29,944 bases of DNA, from the NCBI RefSeq assembly GCF_035938995.1, contig NZ_DASZGI010000416.1, forward strand, positions 1-29,944, given 5' to 3'. The position numbers and the translations under genes were made by a program. Under the pieces are notes generated by a model that was not told where the DNA came from, ran no database searches, and saw only the letters and a list, made by a program, of their open reading frames with translations. This DNA is from DASZGI01 sp035938995. Lineage in GTDB: Bacteria; Actinomycetota; Actinomycetes; Streptomycetales; Catenulisporaceae. Below are positions 10,293 through 17,971 of this stretch, piece after piece. Each line of letters starts with the position of its first letter. Within the stretch, counting starts at the first letter, position 1.

Positions 10293-10987
10293 CCGGGTAC
10301 CGCTTCGCCGACGCTGCGGATGGACTCGCGCTCGGGGCGTTTCTGGAGCGCTTGCTCGCGCTGGACAAGGCTGCCGCAGTCCGGTTAGTCGGCGTCGGTC
10401 CAGTCGCCGCCGCGTACGGCGCACCGCCGCTGCACGGCTCGGCATCGCGCGGCGTGACGGTGCTCGTCGTCCGGACCGCGGCGTTGGCGCCGGACTCGCC
10501 ACCGTTCGACCGGACGGTCGTGGCCGGGCAGCTGCTCAACGCGATCAGCGCGGACTCGCACGACTTCACACTGCCTGAGGCGCTGCTCGGCGGCCCGTCG
10601 TGGGCGGGTCTCCTGCCGCCGCGCACCGGGTGGCAACCGCTCGGCGAGATGATGGTCCGTCAGCTGTCCGAGGCGGTGGCGCAGGGTAACGCGGACTTCC
10701 GCTTCGGTGCTCTGGGCCGGGACCGCGCCGGCCTCGACGCGCTGGCCGAGGAGATCTGGACGCGCGAATTTCCGCTCGGACTGCGCTGGCGCGCGGCACA
10801 CGCGGCCTCGGTCATGGGCTTCCTTGGCCCCGAGACGACGAACGGCGGCGCGGCCGCTAGGGTCGCGAGGGTCGCGGCGCACAATCGCTGGCTCCGTCTC
10901 GATGCCCCGTTCGGAACGGTGATCGAGCGTACGACCGGGAACGAGGCAGCGGAGCCGACGCGGGAAACCCGAAACGGACACCGCTGA
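10289..10987 (+). CDS. Conserved hypothetical protein coupled to the thioesterase
   Basis: This 232-aa protein starts at the ATG inside an ATGA overlap with the thioesterase stop. It has no signal peptide or membrane helix and is Ala/Leu-rich with a compact soluble pattern (GFLGPETTNGG, AHNRWLRLDAPFGTVIER). I recognise it only as a hypothetical gene that tends to sit beside this thioesterase in actinomycetes, and I assign no function. The overlap suggests balanced expression with the thioesterase. The last 15 residues are polar and may be disordered. Confidence 0.7.
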   Translation: MTGYRFADAADGLALGAFLERLLALDKAAAVRLVGVGPVAAAYGAPPLHGSASRGVTVLVVRTAALAPDSPPFDRTVVAGQLLNAISADSHDFTLPEALLGGPSWAGLLPPRTGWQPLGEMMVRQLSEAVAQGNADFRFGALGRDRAGLDALAEEIWTREFPLGLRWRAAHAASVMGFLGPETTNGGAAARVARVAAHNRWLRLDAPFGTVIERTTGNEAAEPTRETRNGHR

Positions 10988-11040
10988 CCCGAGACGGCTG
11001 GGGCGCGCATGAACTGCCGTGCGTCCTGGCTGCATTTGTC

Positions 11041-11606
11041 CCAGCAGCGTGGCTGACGGCCTGTTGACGCAAGGCGACCGCCCGTTTTGCAGGCCGCGAG
11101 CAGCTTGGCTGGCGGCGTGCCTGCGGCTACCGTCGCAGGCAACAGTGCTTGACGGTCCGCCGATTTGAGACGACCGCCCGTCTTGCGGGCTACGAGCGGC
11201 TTGGCAGATGGTTGGTGGCGCGGGTGACGGTGGCTGACGGTCCGCTGATCAAGAGGACTGCCCGTTTTGCGGCTCTGAGCGACTTGGCTGGTCGTCGGTG
11301 GCGTGGGTGCGCGTGCCTGCGGCTGCCGTCGCAGGCAACAGTGCTTGACGGCCCGCCGACTTAAGACGACCGCCCGTCTTGCCGCCCGTGAGCGGCTTGG
11401 TGAGCGGTTGGTGGCGTGGGCGTGCGTGACTGTCGGCGCTGTCGTGGGTGACAGTGGCTGGCGGTCCGCCGACTTAAGACGACCGCCCGTTTTGTGGGCT
11501 GCGACCGGCTTGGCGGGTGGTTGGTGGCGTGAGTATGCGCGGCTGCTGCCCTGTCGCGGGCGACGGTGTCTGAGGCCCGCGCTCAAGACGACCGCCCGTC
11601 TTGAGC
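11041..11606 (+). repeat. Non-coding array of imperfect direct repeats (five full units plus flanking partial units)
   Basis: Six copies of a 20-base core, consensus AAGACGACCGCCCGTYTTGC, start at 11071, 11167, 11251, 11363, 11476 and 11585. The spacings are 96, 84, 112, 113 and 109 bp. Similarity extends through whole units: the core is followed by GAGCGGCTTGG-like and GGTTGGTGGCGTGGGT-like blocks. Several units also carry a hairpin CCTGCG/CGCAGG (11120-11139 and 11316-11335) and a TGCTTGACGGTCCGCCGA-like end. Unit lengths are not multiples of three, so no reading frame is kept; this argues against a protein repeat. The core itself can pair AAGACG with CGTCTT. A half unit lies before the first core (11041-11070). 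The function is unknown. Confidence 0.85.
11581..11606. terminator. Perfect 10-bp hairpin closing the repeat array
   Basis: GCTCAAGACG (11581-11590) pairs perfectly with CGTCTTGAGC (11597-11606) across a six-base loop ACCGCC. It is the last repeat core, extended by four more base pairs than the other copies. The following bases TCTTTG are only weakly T-rich. It could be a terminator, a protein-binding palindrome or an RNA element upstream of the lipoprotein gene. Confidence 0.45.
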
Positions 11607-11792
11607 TCTTTGTGGCACTCAGCCGGGTGGTGCGCGATGGTCCGGTATCCCTTACTTTAGGCAGCTACGCGACGAGTGCGGCCACTGCCTTGTCTCAAAT
11701 CTGGAACAGACACGCGATCGTCATCTCGGGCTGCCAGAATGCGTTTGCACCTGCACGCTGCTCCATCGTTGCACCCTTGGGGGGTCATCCCG

Positions 11793-12485
11793 TTGTCACG
11801 TCCTCGTGCTCGCCCTCGCGCCCGGCTGCGGCTGGTCGGCGCGGCGGCGGCCCTCGCGCTCGGCCTTTGTGCCGCGAGTGGCTGCAGCTCCGAGCCGACC
11901 CTCCCGTCCGTGGCCTTTCCGAGTGCGACGTCGGCGCCTTCGATCGGGACGGTCGTCCAGGTCACGCCGGCGGCGACGTTCACCGGCTACGCTCCACCGC
12001 TCAACGCGATCACGGTTCGGTTCTCCAACATCGCTTCCGGCGCCACATTGACCTTCCCGATGACGAACCCGGTGACCTTCACCCTGACCCTCGTCAACAC
12101 CACCTCCTTTTCCTTCCAGAATGTCCAGCCGTTGGTCGTCCTGGGCTTGTGTACCTGCAACCCGACGCACTACAACATCAGCCCCCGGGTGCAGATGCAG
12201 TACTGGGACGTGAAGACCAACGCCTGGCTGAACATGGCGGCCGGCGTGATGGGGACCGGCATGACCTACAGCTACGCCCCGCAGACCAGTCCGATCAACC
12301 TCGGCTCGCACGCCACGATCAGCTACAACTACCGGATGACGCTGCAAACGACCAAGCGCGAGCCTGGACTCGTCAACGGATCCGGAAGCCTCACCGCGTA
12401 TATTCTCCAGATGCCACAGCGCTCCCGATTGAGCGTCGGCCTCGATCCGGATGCGTCAGTTCCCCTGACGTACACATTCAAGTGA
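11793..12485 (+). CDS. Putative lipoprotein with beta-sandwich domain, unknown function
   Basis: The favoured start is TTG 11793 because GGGGGG lies 8 bases upstream and it begins a compact Arg-rich signal peptide (SRPRARPRARLRL, then a hydrophobic core and lipobox ASGC). An ATG at 11739 and the frame opening at 11676 are alternatives. From TTG the protein is 230 aa. The mature part begins CSSEPTLPSV and is rich in Thr/Asn/Ser beta strands (FTLTLVNTTSFSFQNVQP). It contains a CTCNP cysteine pair and the aromatic segment MQYWDVKTNAWLNM, suggesting an Ig-like or DUF-type extracytoplasmic fold. I do not recognise a named family. It is the first gene after the repeat array and may be transcribed from within or just after it. 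A 414-bp gap separates it from the polysaccharide operon. Confidence 0.65.
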   Translation: MSRPRARPRARLRLVGAAAALALGLCAASGCSSEPTLPSVAFPSATSAPSIGTVVQVTPAATFTGYAPPLNAITVRFSNIASGATLTFPMTNPVTFTLTLVNTTSFSFQNVQPLVVLGLCTCNPTHYNISPRVQMQYWDVKTNAWLNMAAGVMGTGMTYSYAPQTSPINLGSHATISYNYRMTLQTTKREPGLVNGSGSLTAYILQMPQRSRLSVGLDPDASVPLTYTFK

Positions 12486-12899
12486 CACGGATAACACTTC
12501 CGCCCGGAATGCTACATGTCTGTCACAACTACGGCGATCTTCGCACGGTTGAACTGACATCCACTACTATCGACACCGCACGACAGCTGGAATCAGATCA
12601 CGGAAATACCGCACCACTGTAAGTCGAGAAGCATCTGGTCAGTCTGCCTGAGGTGCTGTGGCCTTAGGGGGGAGTCTGGCCGAACCGGCGCCCCGACGTG
12701 GGTATTCCGCGCTGCGATTCGGCTTGTCACCGCTGTCCGGGACCTGCCAACGCGAGCACATCGCGCTATTTCGTGCTGCGCTCTGCCAAACGGTCGCCGG
12801 CCTTTCCGGATTTTCCAGAGGCGTATCGACGTGATCCGACCGGGTGACCGGCGGAAACCTCTGTGCTCGAGTATTCACAAATCAGAACAAGGATTCTGT
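12486..12899 (+). other. 414-bp intergenic region upstream of the polysaccharide operon
   Basis: No convincing gene is visible. The stretch is less GC-rich than its neighbours and separates the lipoprotein gene from the GT2 operon, so it should hold the operon promoter and leader. A TTGAAC at 12549 has no well-spaced -10. A weak stem, AGCAC/GTGCT, lies around 12750-12775. I could not match it to a known riboswitch class by eye. Confidence 0.5.
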
Positions 12900-14162
12900 A
12901 TGTCAGTGGCCTCGGTTATTCACGATTTCAGTCATTGGACGGGGACCTTTGTCGCCGGCGGTTACTGGCGGCAGATCATCCCACTCGGGATCGCTGGCGT
13001 CCTCGTCTGGTCGCTGTGGATCTTCCGGGCCATCTCGTCCCGGTTCTACCAGCCGGTGGTCAACGAGTTCCGGATATCCACCTCCGTCATCGTCCCGTCC
13101 TACCGGGAAGACCCGAAGATCCTGCTGCGCTGCCTGGAGTCCTGGCGTTCGCAGAACCCCGGCGAGATCATCGTCGTGGTCGACGTCGACGACGTGGACT
13201 GCCAGCGGGAGCTGGCCGAGGTCGACGACCCGCGGCTGAAGGTCATCGTCTTCAAGCACCACGGCAAGCGGTCCGCGCTCGGCGTCGGGATCCGCGCCGC
13301 GGTCAACGACATCCTCGTGTTCTGCGACTCCGACACCGCCTGGGAGCCGGGCCTGCTCGACGCGGTCCAGATGCCCTTCGTCGACCCGGTGGTCGGCGGC
13401 GTCGGCACCCAGCAGAACGTCTACCAGCGGCACACCAGCATCTGGCGCCGGATCGCCGACTGGCTGGTGAACCTGCGCTACTACGACTACGTCCCGGCGA
13501 TGAGCCGCAAGGGTGGCGTGATCTGCCTGTCCGGCCGCACCGCCGCCTACCGCCGCTCGGTGATCCTGCCGGTGGTCAAGAACCTCGAGGACGAATTCTT
13601 CCTCGGCCGCCGCTGCGTCGCCGGCGACGACGGCCGGATGACCTGGCTGACCCTCGCCTCCGGATACAAGACGGTGCACCAGTCCAACGCCCGCGCGGTC
13701 TCGATGTTCCCCTCCTCGCTGCGCGCCTTCATGCGCCAGCGCATCCGCTGGAGCCGCAACTCGTACCGCTGCTATCTCACCGCCCTGTGGAAGGGCTGGC
13801 TCTGGCGCACCAGCATGATCTCCCGCATCACCGTTCTGCAGATCCTGCTCACCCCGGTCACGATGGGCCTGACCATCGGCTACCTGGTGTTCAACCGCCT
13901 GGACGGAACGACGAGGGCGTACGTCTTCGCCGCGATCTGGCTGCTGGTCGGCCGCGGCATCCGCGGCTACTCGCATCTGCGGCGGCACCCGGGCGAGATC
14001 CTGCTGCTGCCGATCACGGCGCTCGTGGTCGTCTGCATCTCGCTGCCGATCAAGCTGTACGCGTTCCTCACCATGAACAAGCAGGGATGGCTCACCCGCA
14101 CCGAGGACAGCCTCGGCGGCGACGGTCAGAACGCCAGCACTCTCCGGGAGCAGGTGGCCTAG
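12900..14162 (+). CDS. Hyaluronan-synthase-like processive family 2 glycosyltransferase
   Basis: The start is ATG 12900 (MSVASVIHDF) with AAGGA six bases upstream; the frame is open 23 codons earlier without a ribosome-binding site. The 420-aa product is the size of streptococcal HasA (about 417). The order is an N-terminal membrane helix (about 26-45), then a cytosolic GT-A domain with VIVPSYRED, VVDVDD, the metal-binding DSD at 143-145, GDDGR at 242-246 and the processive-enzyme motif QRIRW at 280-284. Three more hydrophobic segments follow (about 310-330, 338-353, 363-386). The stretch from GGVGTQQNV through GRTAAYRR to GDDGR runs parallel to class I hyaluronan synthases. Such enzymes polymerise UDP-sugars and move the chain through their own membrane channel. 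First gene of a four-gene operon containing a UDP-glucose dehydrogenase, so a glucuronate-containing polymer is likely; the exact sugar is inference. Confidence 0.88.
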   Translation: MSVASVIHDFSHWTGTFVAGGYWRQIIPLGIAGVLVWSLWIFRAISSRFYQPVVNEFRISTSVIVPSYREDPKILLRCLESWRSQNPGEIIVVVDVDDVDCQRELAEVDDPRLKVIVFKHHGKRSALGVGIRAAVNDILVFCDSDTAWEPGLLDAVQMPFVDPVVGGVGTQQNVYQRHTSIWRRIADWLVNLRYYDYVPAMSRKGGVICLSGRTAAYRRSVILPVVKNLEDEFFLGRRCVAGDDGRMTWLTLASGYKTVHQSNARAVSMFPSSLRAFMRQRIRWSRNSYRCYLTALWKGWLWRTSMISRITVLQILLTPVTMGLTIGYLVFNRLDGTTRAYVFAAIWLLVGRGIRGYSHLRRHPGEILLLPITALVVVCISLPIKLYAFLTMNKQGWLTRTEDSLGGDGQNASTLREQVA

Positions 14163-14164
14163 GC

Positions 14165-16411
14165 ATGAGCAACGCATCGACCCTCAGCCGGCCGACGGCC
14201 GTCCGCCGACTCGCCGCCTCCGCCGTCGCGGGGCTGGCGTTCGCGTTGCTGGCCGGCACCTTCGCCGCGCCGGGAGCGGCCGCCGACAGCGGCACGACCG
14301 CCAACGCCGGCGGCTTCGCGTTCCCGGTGGACTCCAGCGCCGACCACACCGTGCCCACCCCGCCGACGATCACCAACGACGAGGCGAGCACCGAGGCCTC
14401 GGCGGTGGTCGCGGAGGACCGCCGGCTGATCGAGATACGCGCGACCGCGGGCTCGGCGAAGAAGGGCGGCACCGAGTGGAAGTCGCCCTTCCGCCTCGCC
14501 ACCGGCTCGGGCTACACCCTGGTGCTGACCCCGCGTACGGCCCCTTACACCGTTGACGACCTGCTGCAGCTGGCCCCGTCCACGTTCCTGCTCCAGTCCG
14601 ACGGCTCGTACCTGCTGCTCGAGAACATCTACGTCGAGCGCGGCGCCACTCTCCAGCTCTCCCGCCCCGGCGGCCTGAAGCTGCGCATGGCCAGCAACGA
14701 GAACGGCTTCGTCAGCATCGTCACCTTCGGCGGCGACCTGATCATGACCGGCACCCCCGACGCGCGGATGACGGTCACCAGCTGGGACCCGCGCACCGCC
14801 CAGCCGATGACCGACCCGACCCACGGTCGCGCCTACATCCGGGCCATCGGCGGCACCTTCACCATGAGCTACGTCGACGTGATCGACCTCGGCTTCTGGA
14901 GCGGCCGCACCGGCGGCATCGGTCTGACCGGCACCACCCGTCCGGCCACCGGCTCGACCACCGGTCCGAACGTCTACACCGGCGCGCACGGCAAGACCGC
15001 GCAGAAGATCCAGAAACTGCAGAAGCCGACCGGGCCGGCTCAGTCGCCCAACAGCAGCACCCTCGGCAGCAACGGCGTGACCAGCCAGCCCGCCGGACCG
15101 CTGGGCACCCCAGACTCGCAGTTCAGCGTGCCGGGCCTGTCCTACGTCTCGACCCAGATCGACCACGACACGATCACCGGCAACGCGTTCGGCCTGTTCC
15201 TGTCCGGCGCCACCGGCATCGTGATCAGCGACACGCAGGTCACCGGAAGCCTTATCGCCGGCGTGGTCCTGCACCGCTTCGCCACCCAGGCCGTGATCCA
15301 GCACGTGGACGCGAGCCACAACGACGGCGACGGCTTCATCATCTCCCGCGCCGCCCAGCAGGTGCAGATCACCAACAGCACCGCGTACTACAACGCGGGC
15401 AACGGCTTCACGGTCAACGGCCAGCCGATCTCGGTCGGACCGTCCGCCTCCGGTGAGCCGATGGGCGCCTACGGCAACAACAACGTCAACACCAGCACCT
15501 CCCAAGGCAACGGCCACTACGGCATCGAGGTCCTGGGCGGCCTGAACATCGGACTGAACAACAACACGATCGTCGGCAACCTGATGGGCATCGTGATTCG
15601 GCGCGGCGCGCAGAAGGTCACGATCTCCGGCAACAAGCTGACCCAGCAGGACCGCGAGGGCATCTCGATCCGCGACGGCGTGCAGGCGGTCACGGTGAAC
15701 AACAACGTGATCCAGGGCGCGGCCACCGGCGTCTACGTCCGCAACGCCACCGCGGACATCGCCGGGAACAGCATCAGCGGCGCCTCGATCCACGGCGTCA
15801 CCCTGGTCGACTCCGACGCCGGAAGCCTGGTCAACGGCAACACCATCTCCGGCATCGGCCCGGGCGCGATCGACACCAACCGCGAGCACGGCAAGGTGGA
15901 CACCAGCGGCAACCAGACCTCCGGCTGGTTCAACACCACCACCCTGTGGATCCGCATCAAGGCCCTCATCCGGCCGCTGACGATCGTCTGGATCTGCCTC
16001 TTCCTGCTGATCGCCTTCTTCACGATCAAGGGCCACCGCACCCGCACCGGCAAGGGCAAGCGTCACGCGATGCGCCGCGCGAAGGTCGCCCTCGGCGCAC
16101 ACCCGTACGCCGACCAGGCCCCGCTGGCGATGTCGGTCATCACCTTCGAGAAGCAGAGCAACGGCCTAGTGTCCGCGGTGATGAAGCCGACCGTGGGGCC
16201 AGAGGCGGCGCCGGTGAAGGAGACCGTGCCGGCGACGAAGGAGACCGTGGCGGTCAAGGAGCCTGTGGTGGTCGCGGAGAGCGCGCCGAAGCACAGCAAC
16301 GGCTTGCTGCCGGAGCAGCGCGACTTGCACACGAGCGGGATCGGCGCCGGCAGCGCGAGCAACGGCAACTCCAGCAACGACGACACCGGATCGTTCACCC
16401 GCCAATGGTGA
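14165..16411 (+). CDS. Secreted, C-terminally membrane-anchored right-handed beta-helix protein (AlgG/C5-epimerase-like)
   Basis: ATG 14165 lies 2 bp after the GT2 stop, with AGGTGG upstream, so the two are coupled. The 748-aa product has a signal peptide (about 1-41). Its N-terminal domain includes VERGATLQLSRPGGLKLRMA and GRAYIRAIGGTFTMSYVDV (from 221), which parallel the domain before the helix in mannuronan C5-epimerase AlgG. A right-handed beta-helix with Asn-rich turns follows (about 325-590). Then come one membrane helix (LTIVWICLFLLIAFFTI, about 605-621), a basic stop-transfer stretch, and a cytoplasmic tail of about 125 residues with a Lys/Glu/Val repeat. I see no exact AlgG DPHD catalytic motif, though QIDHDTITG and HNDGDGF lie on helix turns. 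Best reading: a polymer-modifying or polymer-binding protein held at the membrane beside the synthase. Epimerase activity is inference; lyase or scaffold are alternatives. Confidence 0.75.
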   Translation: MSNASTLSRPTAVRRLAASAVAGLAFALLAGTFAAPGAAADSGTTANAGGFAFPVDSSADHTVPTPPTITNDEASTEASAVVAEDRRLIEIRATAGSAKKGGTEWKSPFRLATGSGYTLVLTPRTAPYTVDDLLQLAPSTFLLQSDGSYLLLENIYVERGATLQLSRPGGLKLRMASNENGFVSIVTFGGDLIMTGTPDARMTVTSWDPRTAQPMTDPTHGRAYIRAIGGTFTMSYVDVIDLGFWSGRTGGIGLTGTTRPATGSTTGPNVYTGAHGKTAQKIQKLQKPTGPAQSPNSSTLGSNGVTSQPAGPLGTPDSQFSVPGLSYVSTQIDHDTITGNAFGLFLSGATGIVISDTQVTGSLIAGVVLHRFATQAVIQHVDASHNDGDGFIISRAAQQVQITNSTAYYNAGNGFTVNGQPISVGPSASGEPMGAYGNNNVNTSTSQGNGHYGIEVLGGLNIGLNNNTIVGNLMGIVIRRGAQKVTISGNKLTQQDREGISIRDGVQAVTVNNNVIQGAATGVYVRNATADIAGNSISGASIHGVTLVDSDAGSLVNGNTISGIGPGAIDTNREHGKVDTSGNQTSGWFNTTTLWIRIKALIRPLTIVWICLFLLIAFFTIKGHRTRTGKGKRHAMRRAKVALGAHPYADQAPLAMSVITFEKQSNGLVSAVMKPTVGPEAAPVKETVPATKETVAVKEPVVVAESAPKHSNGLLPEQRDLHTSGIGAGSASNGNSSNDDTGSFTRQW

Positions 16412-16445
16412 CGGACCGGCCGGCGACGGGCGTGAGGATCAGCGC

Positions 16446-17918
16446 GTGAGTGAGAACGACGACCAGCCGACGGTTCCGGGTGCGACCCCGGAACCGCAGC
16501 CGCCGGGGCACGAGGGGCCGATGGCCTTGCCGCCGCAGGACCCGACGCTCCAGTTCGGCGTGCCGCCCGCCGGGTTCGGCGTGCCCCCCGTCGGCGGATA
16601 CGAAGCGCCGCCACCGTTCGGCGACCAGTACGGTGCGCCGCCCGCCGCCACGCCTCCCGCCGACGGCTGGCGCGGGCGGCTGCGGAGCGCCAGCGGTTTC
16701 CAGCGCGGCCTCCTCGTCGGCGTGGCGTTCGCGCTCGTCATCGGGCTCGGCGTCTGGCTGGCCAACAGCGGCGGCTCGAGCCCGGCCGCGAGCAGCGGAC
16801 CGTCCGCCAATCCCAACTTCACCTTCCCCAACCCGAGCCCCGGCCAGGTCGGCGCCAACCCGAGCCCGTCCGAGACCGGCAAGAAGAAGAAGGGGAAGAG
16901 CGGCAAGACCGCCGCGGGCGGTGGCCCGATTCCGGCCTACACCCCGGGCGGACCGCAGCCGGCTGTCGTCGCGGCCGCGTCGCTGCCCGGCGTCACGTCC
17001 GCGGACCCGTCGGTCACCTGCCCGGCCGCGACGGTCAACGTGAGCACTGCGGACCAGCTGACCCAGGCGCTGGCCGCCGCCCAGCCCGGTACCGTCATCC
17101 AGCTCGCCGACGGCACCTACTCCGGCAACTTCTCCGGAACCGCCGTCGGCACAGCGGACCAGCCGGTGTTCCTGTGCGGCGGTTCGGGTGCGGTACTCGA
17201 CGGTGGCAGCCGCGACACCAGCGGCGGCTATGTCTTCCACCTCGACAACGCCGCGTACTGGCGGCTGGTCGGGTTCACCGTGCAGGACGGCCAGAAGGGC
17301 GTCGTCCTGGACCACACCGACTTCACCGTGATCCAGGGCCTGACCGTCCAGCACCTCGGCGACGAGGGCATCCACCTGCGCGAGTTCAGCGACGACGACC
17401 TCGTGCTGAACAACACGGTGACCGACACCGGCTCGCTCAACCCGAAGTTCGGCGAGGGCATCTACATCGGCACCGCGCAGAGCAACTGGTGCACCTACAC
17501 CGCGTGCCAGCAGGACTACAGCAACAACAACGTCATCCGCGGCAACACGATCTCGAAGACCACCGCCGAGAACGTGGACATCAAGGAGGGCACGACCGGC
17601 GGAGCGCTGATCGGCAACAGCTTCGACGGCTCCAGCTTCTCTCCGAAGGGTGCGACCGGCTGGGTCAACGCCAAGGGCAACGACTACCTGATCAAGGGCA
17701 ACACCGGCCACAACTCGTCCCAGGACGGCTTCCAGACGCACCAGATCCTGTCCGGCTGGGGACAGGACAACGTGTTCGAGGGCAACACCGCGGTGGTGAA
17801 CGGCCCCGGATACGGATTCCACTTCACTCCGGTCAACGGCAACGTCTGGACCTGCGACAACACCGTCCAGGGGGCCGGGGCCGGCAACGGCAACATCCCG
17901 TGTGCGGCCGCTCCGTGA
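16446..17918 (+). CDS. N-terminally anchored extracellular beta-helix protein (possible polysaccharide lyase or epimerase)
   Basis: The gene starts at GTG 16446, 34 bp after the previous stop. The 490-aa product has a cytoplasmic Pro/Gly-rich N-terminus (about 1-80, with repeated FGVPP), one membrane helix (about 90-108, GLLVGVAFALVIGLGVWLA) and a Ser/Pro/Lys spacer. A right-handed beta-helix domain starts near 195 (TADQLTQALAAAQPGTVIQL), the opening typical of PL6/PL9- and DUF1565-like lyases. Later coils contain GDEGIHLREFS, GEGIYIGT and ENVDIKEGTTGG (N376, K380, E381). The last motif recalls the Lys-bearing strand of chondroitinase-B/alginate-lyase PL6 proteins, though this resemblance is by eye only. 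Four or more cysteines suggest disulfides. The topology (N-in, catalytic domain out) is the reverse of the preceding gene's anchor. It probably trims or modifies the exported polymer. Confidence 0.75.
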   Translation: MSENDDQPTVPGATPEPQPPGHEGPMALPPQDPTLQFGVPPAGFGVPPVGGYEAPPPFGDQYGAPPAATPPADGWRGRLRSASGFQRGLLVGVAFALVIGLGVWLANSGGSSPAASSGPSANPNFTFPNPSPGQVGANPSPSETGKKKKGKSGKTAAGGGPIPAYTPGGPQPAVVAAASLPGVTSADPSVTCPAATVNVSTADQLTQALAAAQPGTVIQLADGTYSGNFSGTAVGTADQPVFLCGGSGAVLDGGSRDTSGGYVFHLDNAAYWRLVGFTVQDGQKGVVLDHTDFTVIQGLTVQHLGDEGIHLREFSDDDLVLNNTVTDTGSLNPKFGEGIYIGTAQSNWCTYTACQQDYSNNNVIRGNTISKTTAENVDIKEGTTGGALIGNSFDGSSFSPKGATGWVNAKGNDYLIKGNTGHNSSQDGFQTHQILSGWGQDNVFEGNTAVVNGPGYGFHFTPVNGNVWTCDNTVQGAGAGNGNIPCAAAP

Positions 17919-17971
17919 CCGACCGCGGGCCTGTTTCTATAGGGCACTGAAGAAAGCAAGGGGAGACCTTC

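Noticed and set aside
10660..11586. Minus-strand open frame with repeated KTGGRLKSADRQ peptide
   Set aside because: The peptide repeats mirror the DNA repeats; unit lengths are not multiples of three, so the repeat changes frame. The frame also runs through the coding region of the upstream gene on the other strand.
11041..11606. CRISPR array
   Set aside because: The segments between the cores are themselves related to one another, the spacings vary (84-113 bp), and no cas genes are present.
12486..12899. Riboswitch (ydaO or other) upstream of the GT2 gene
   Set aside because: I looked for conserved core motifs of known classes and found none; only weak short stems are visible.
12863..14164. 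N-terminal 434-codon extension of the AlgG-like gene
   Set aside because: This is an out-of-frame, Arg/Pro/Gly-rich reading of the GT2 gene. A signal peptide starts at ATG 14165, fixing the real start.
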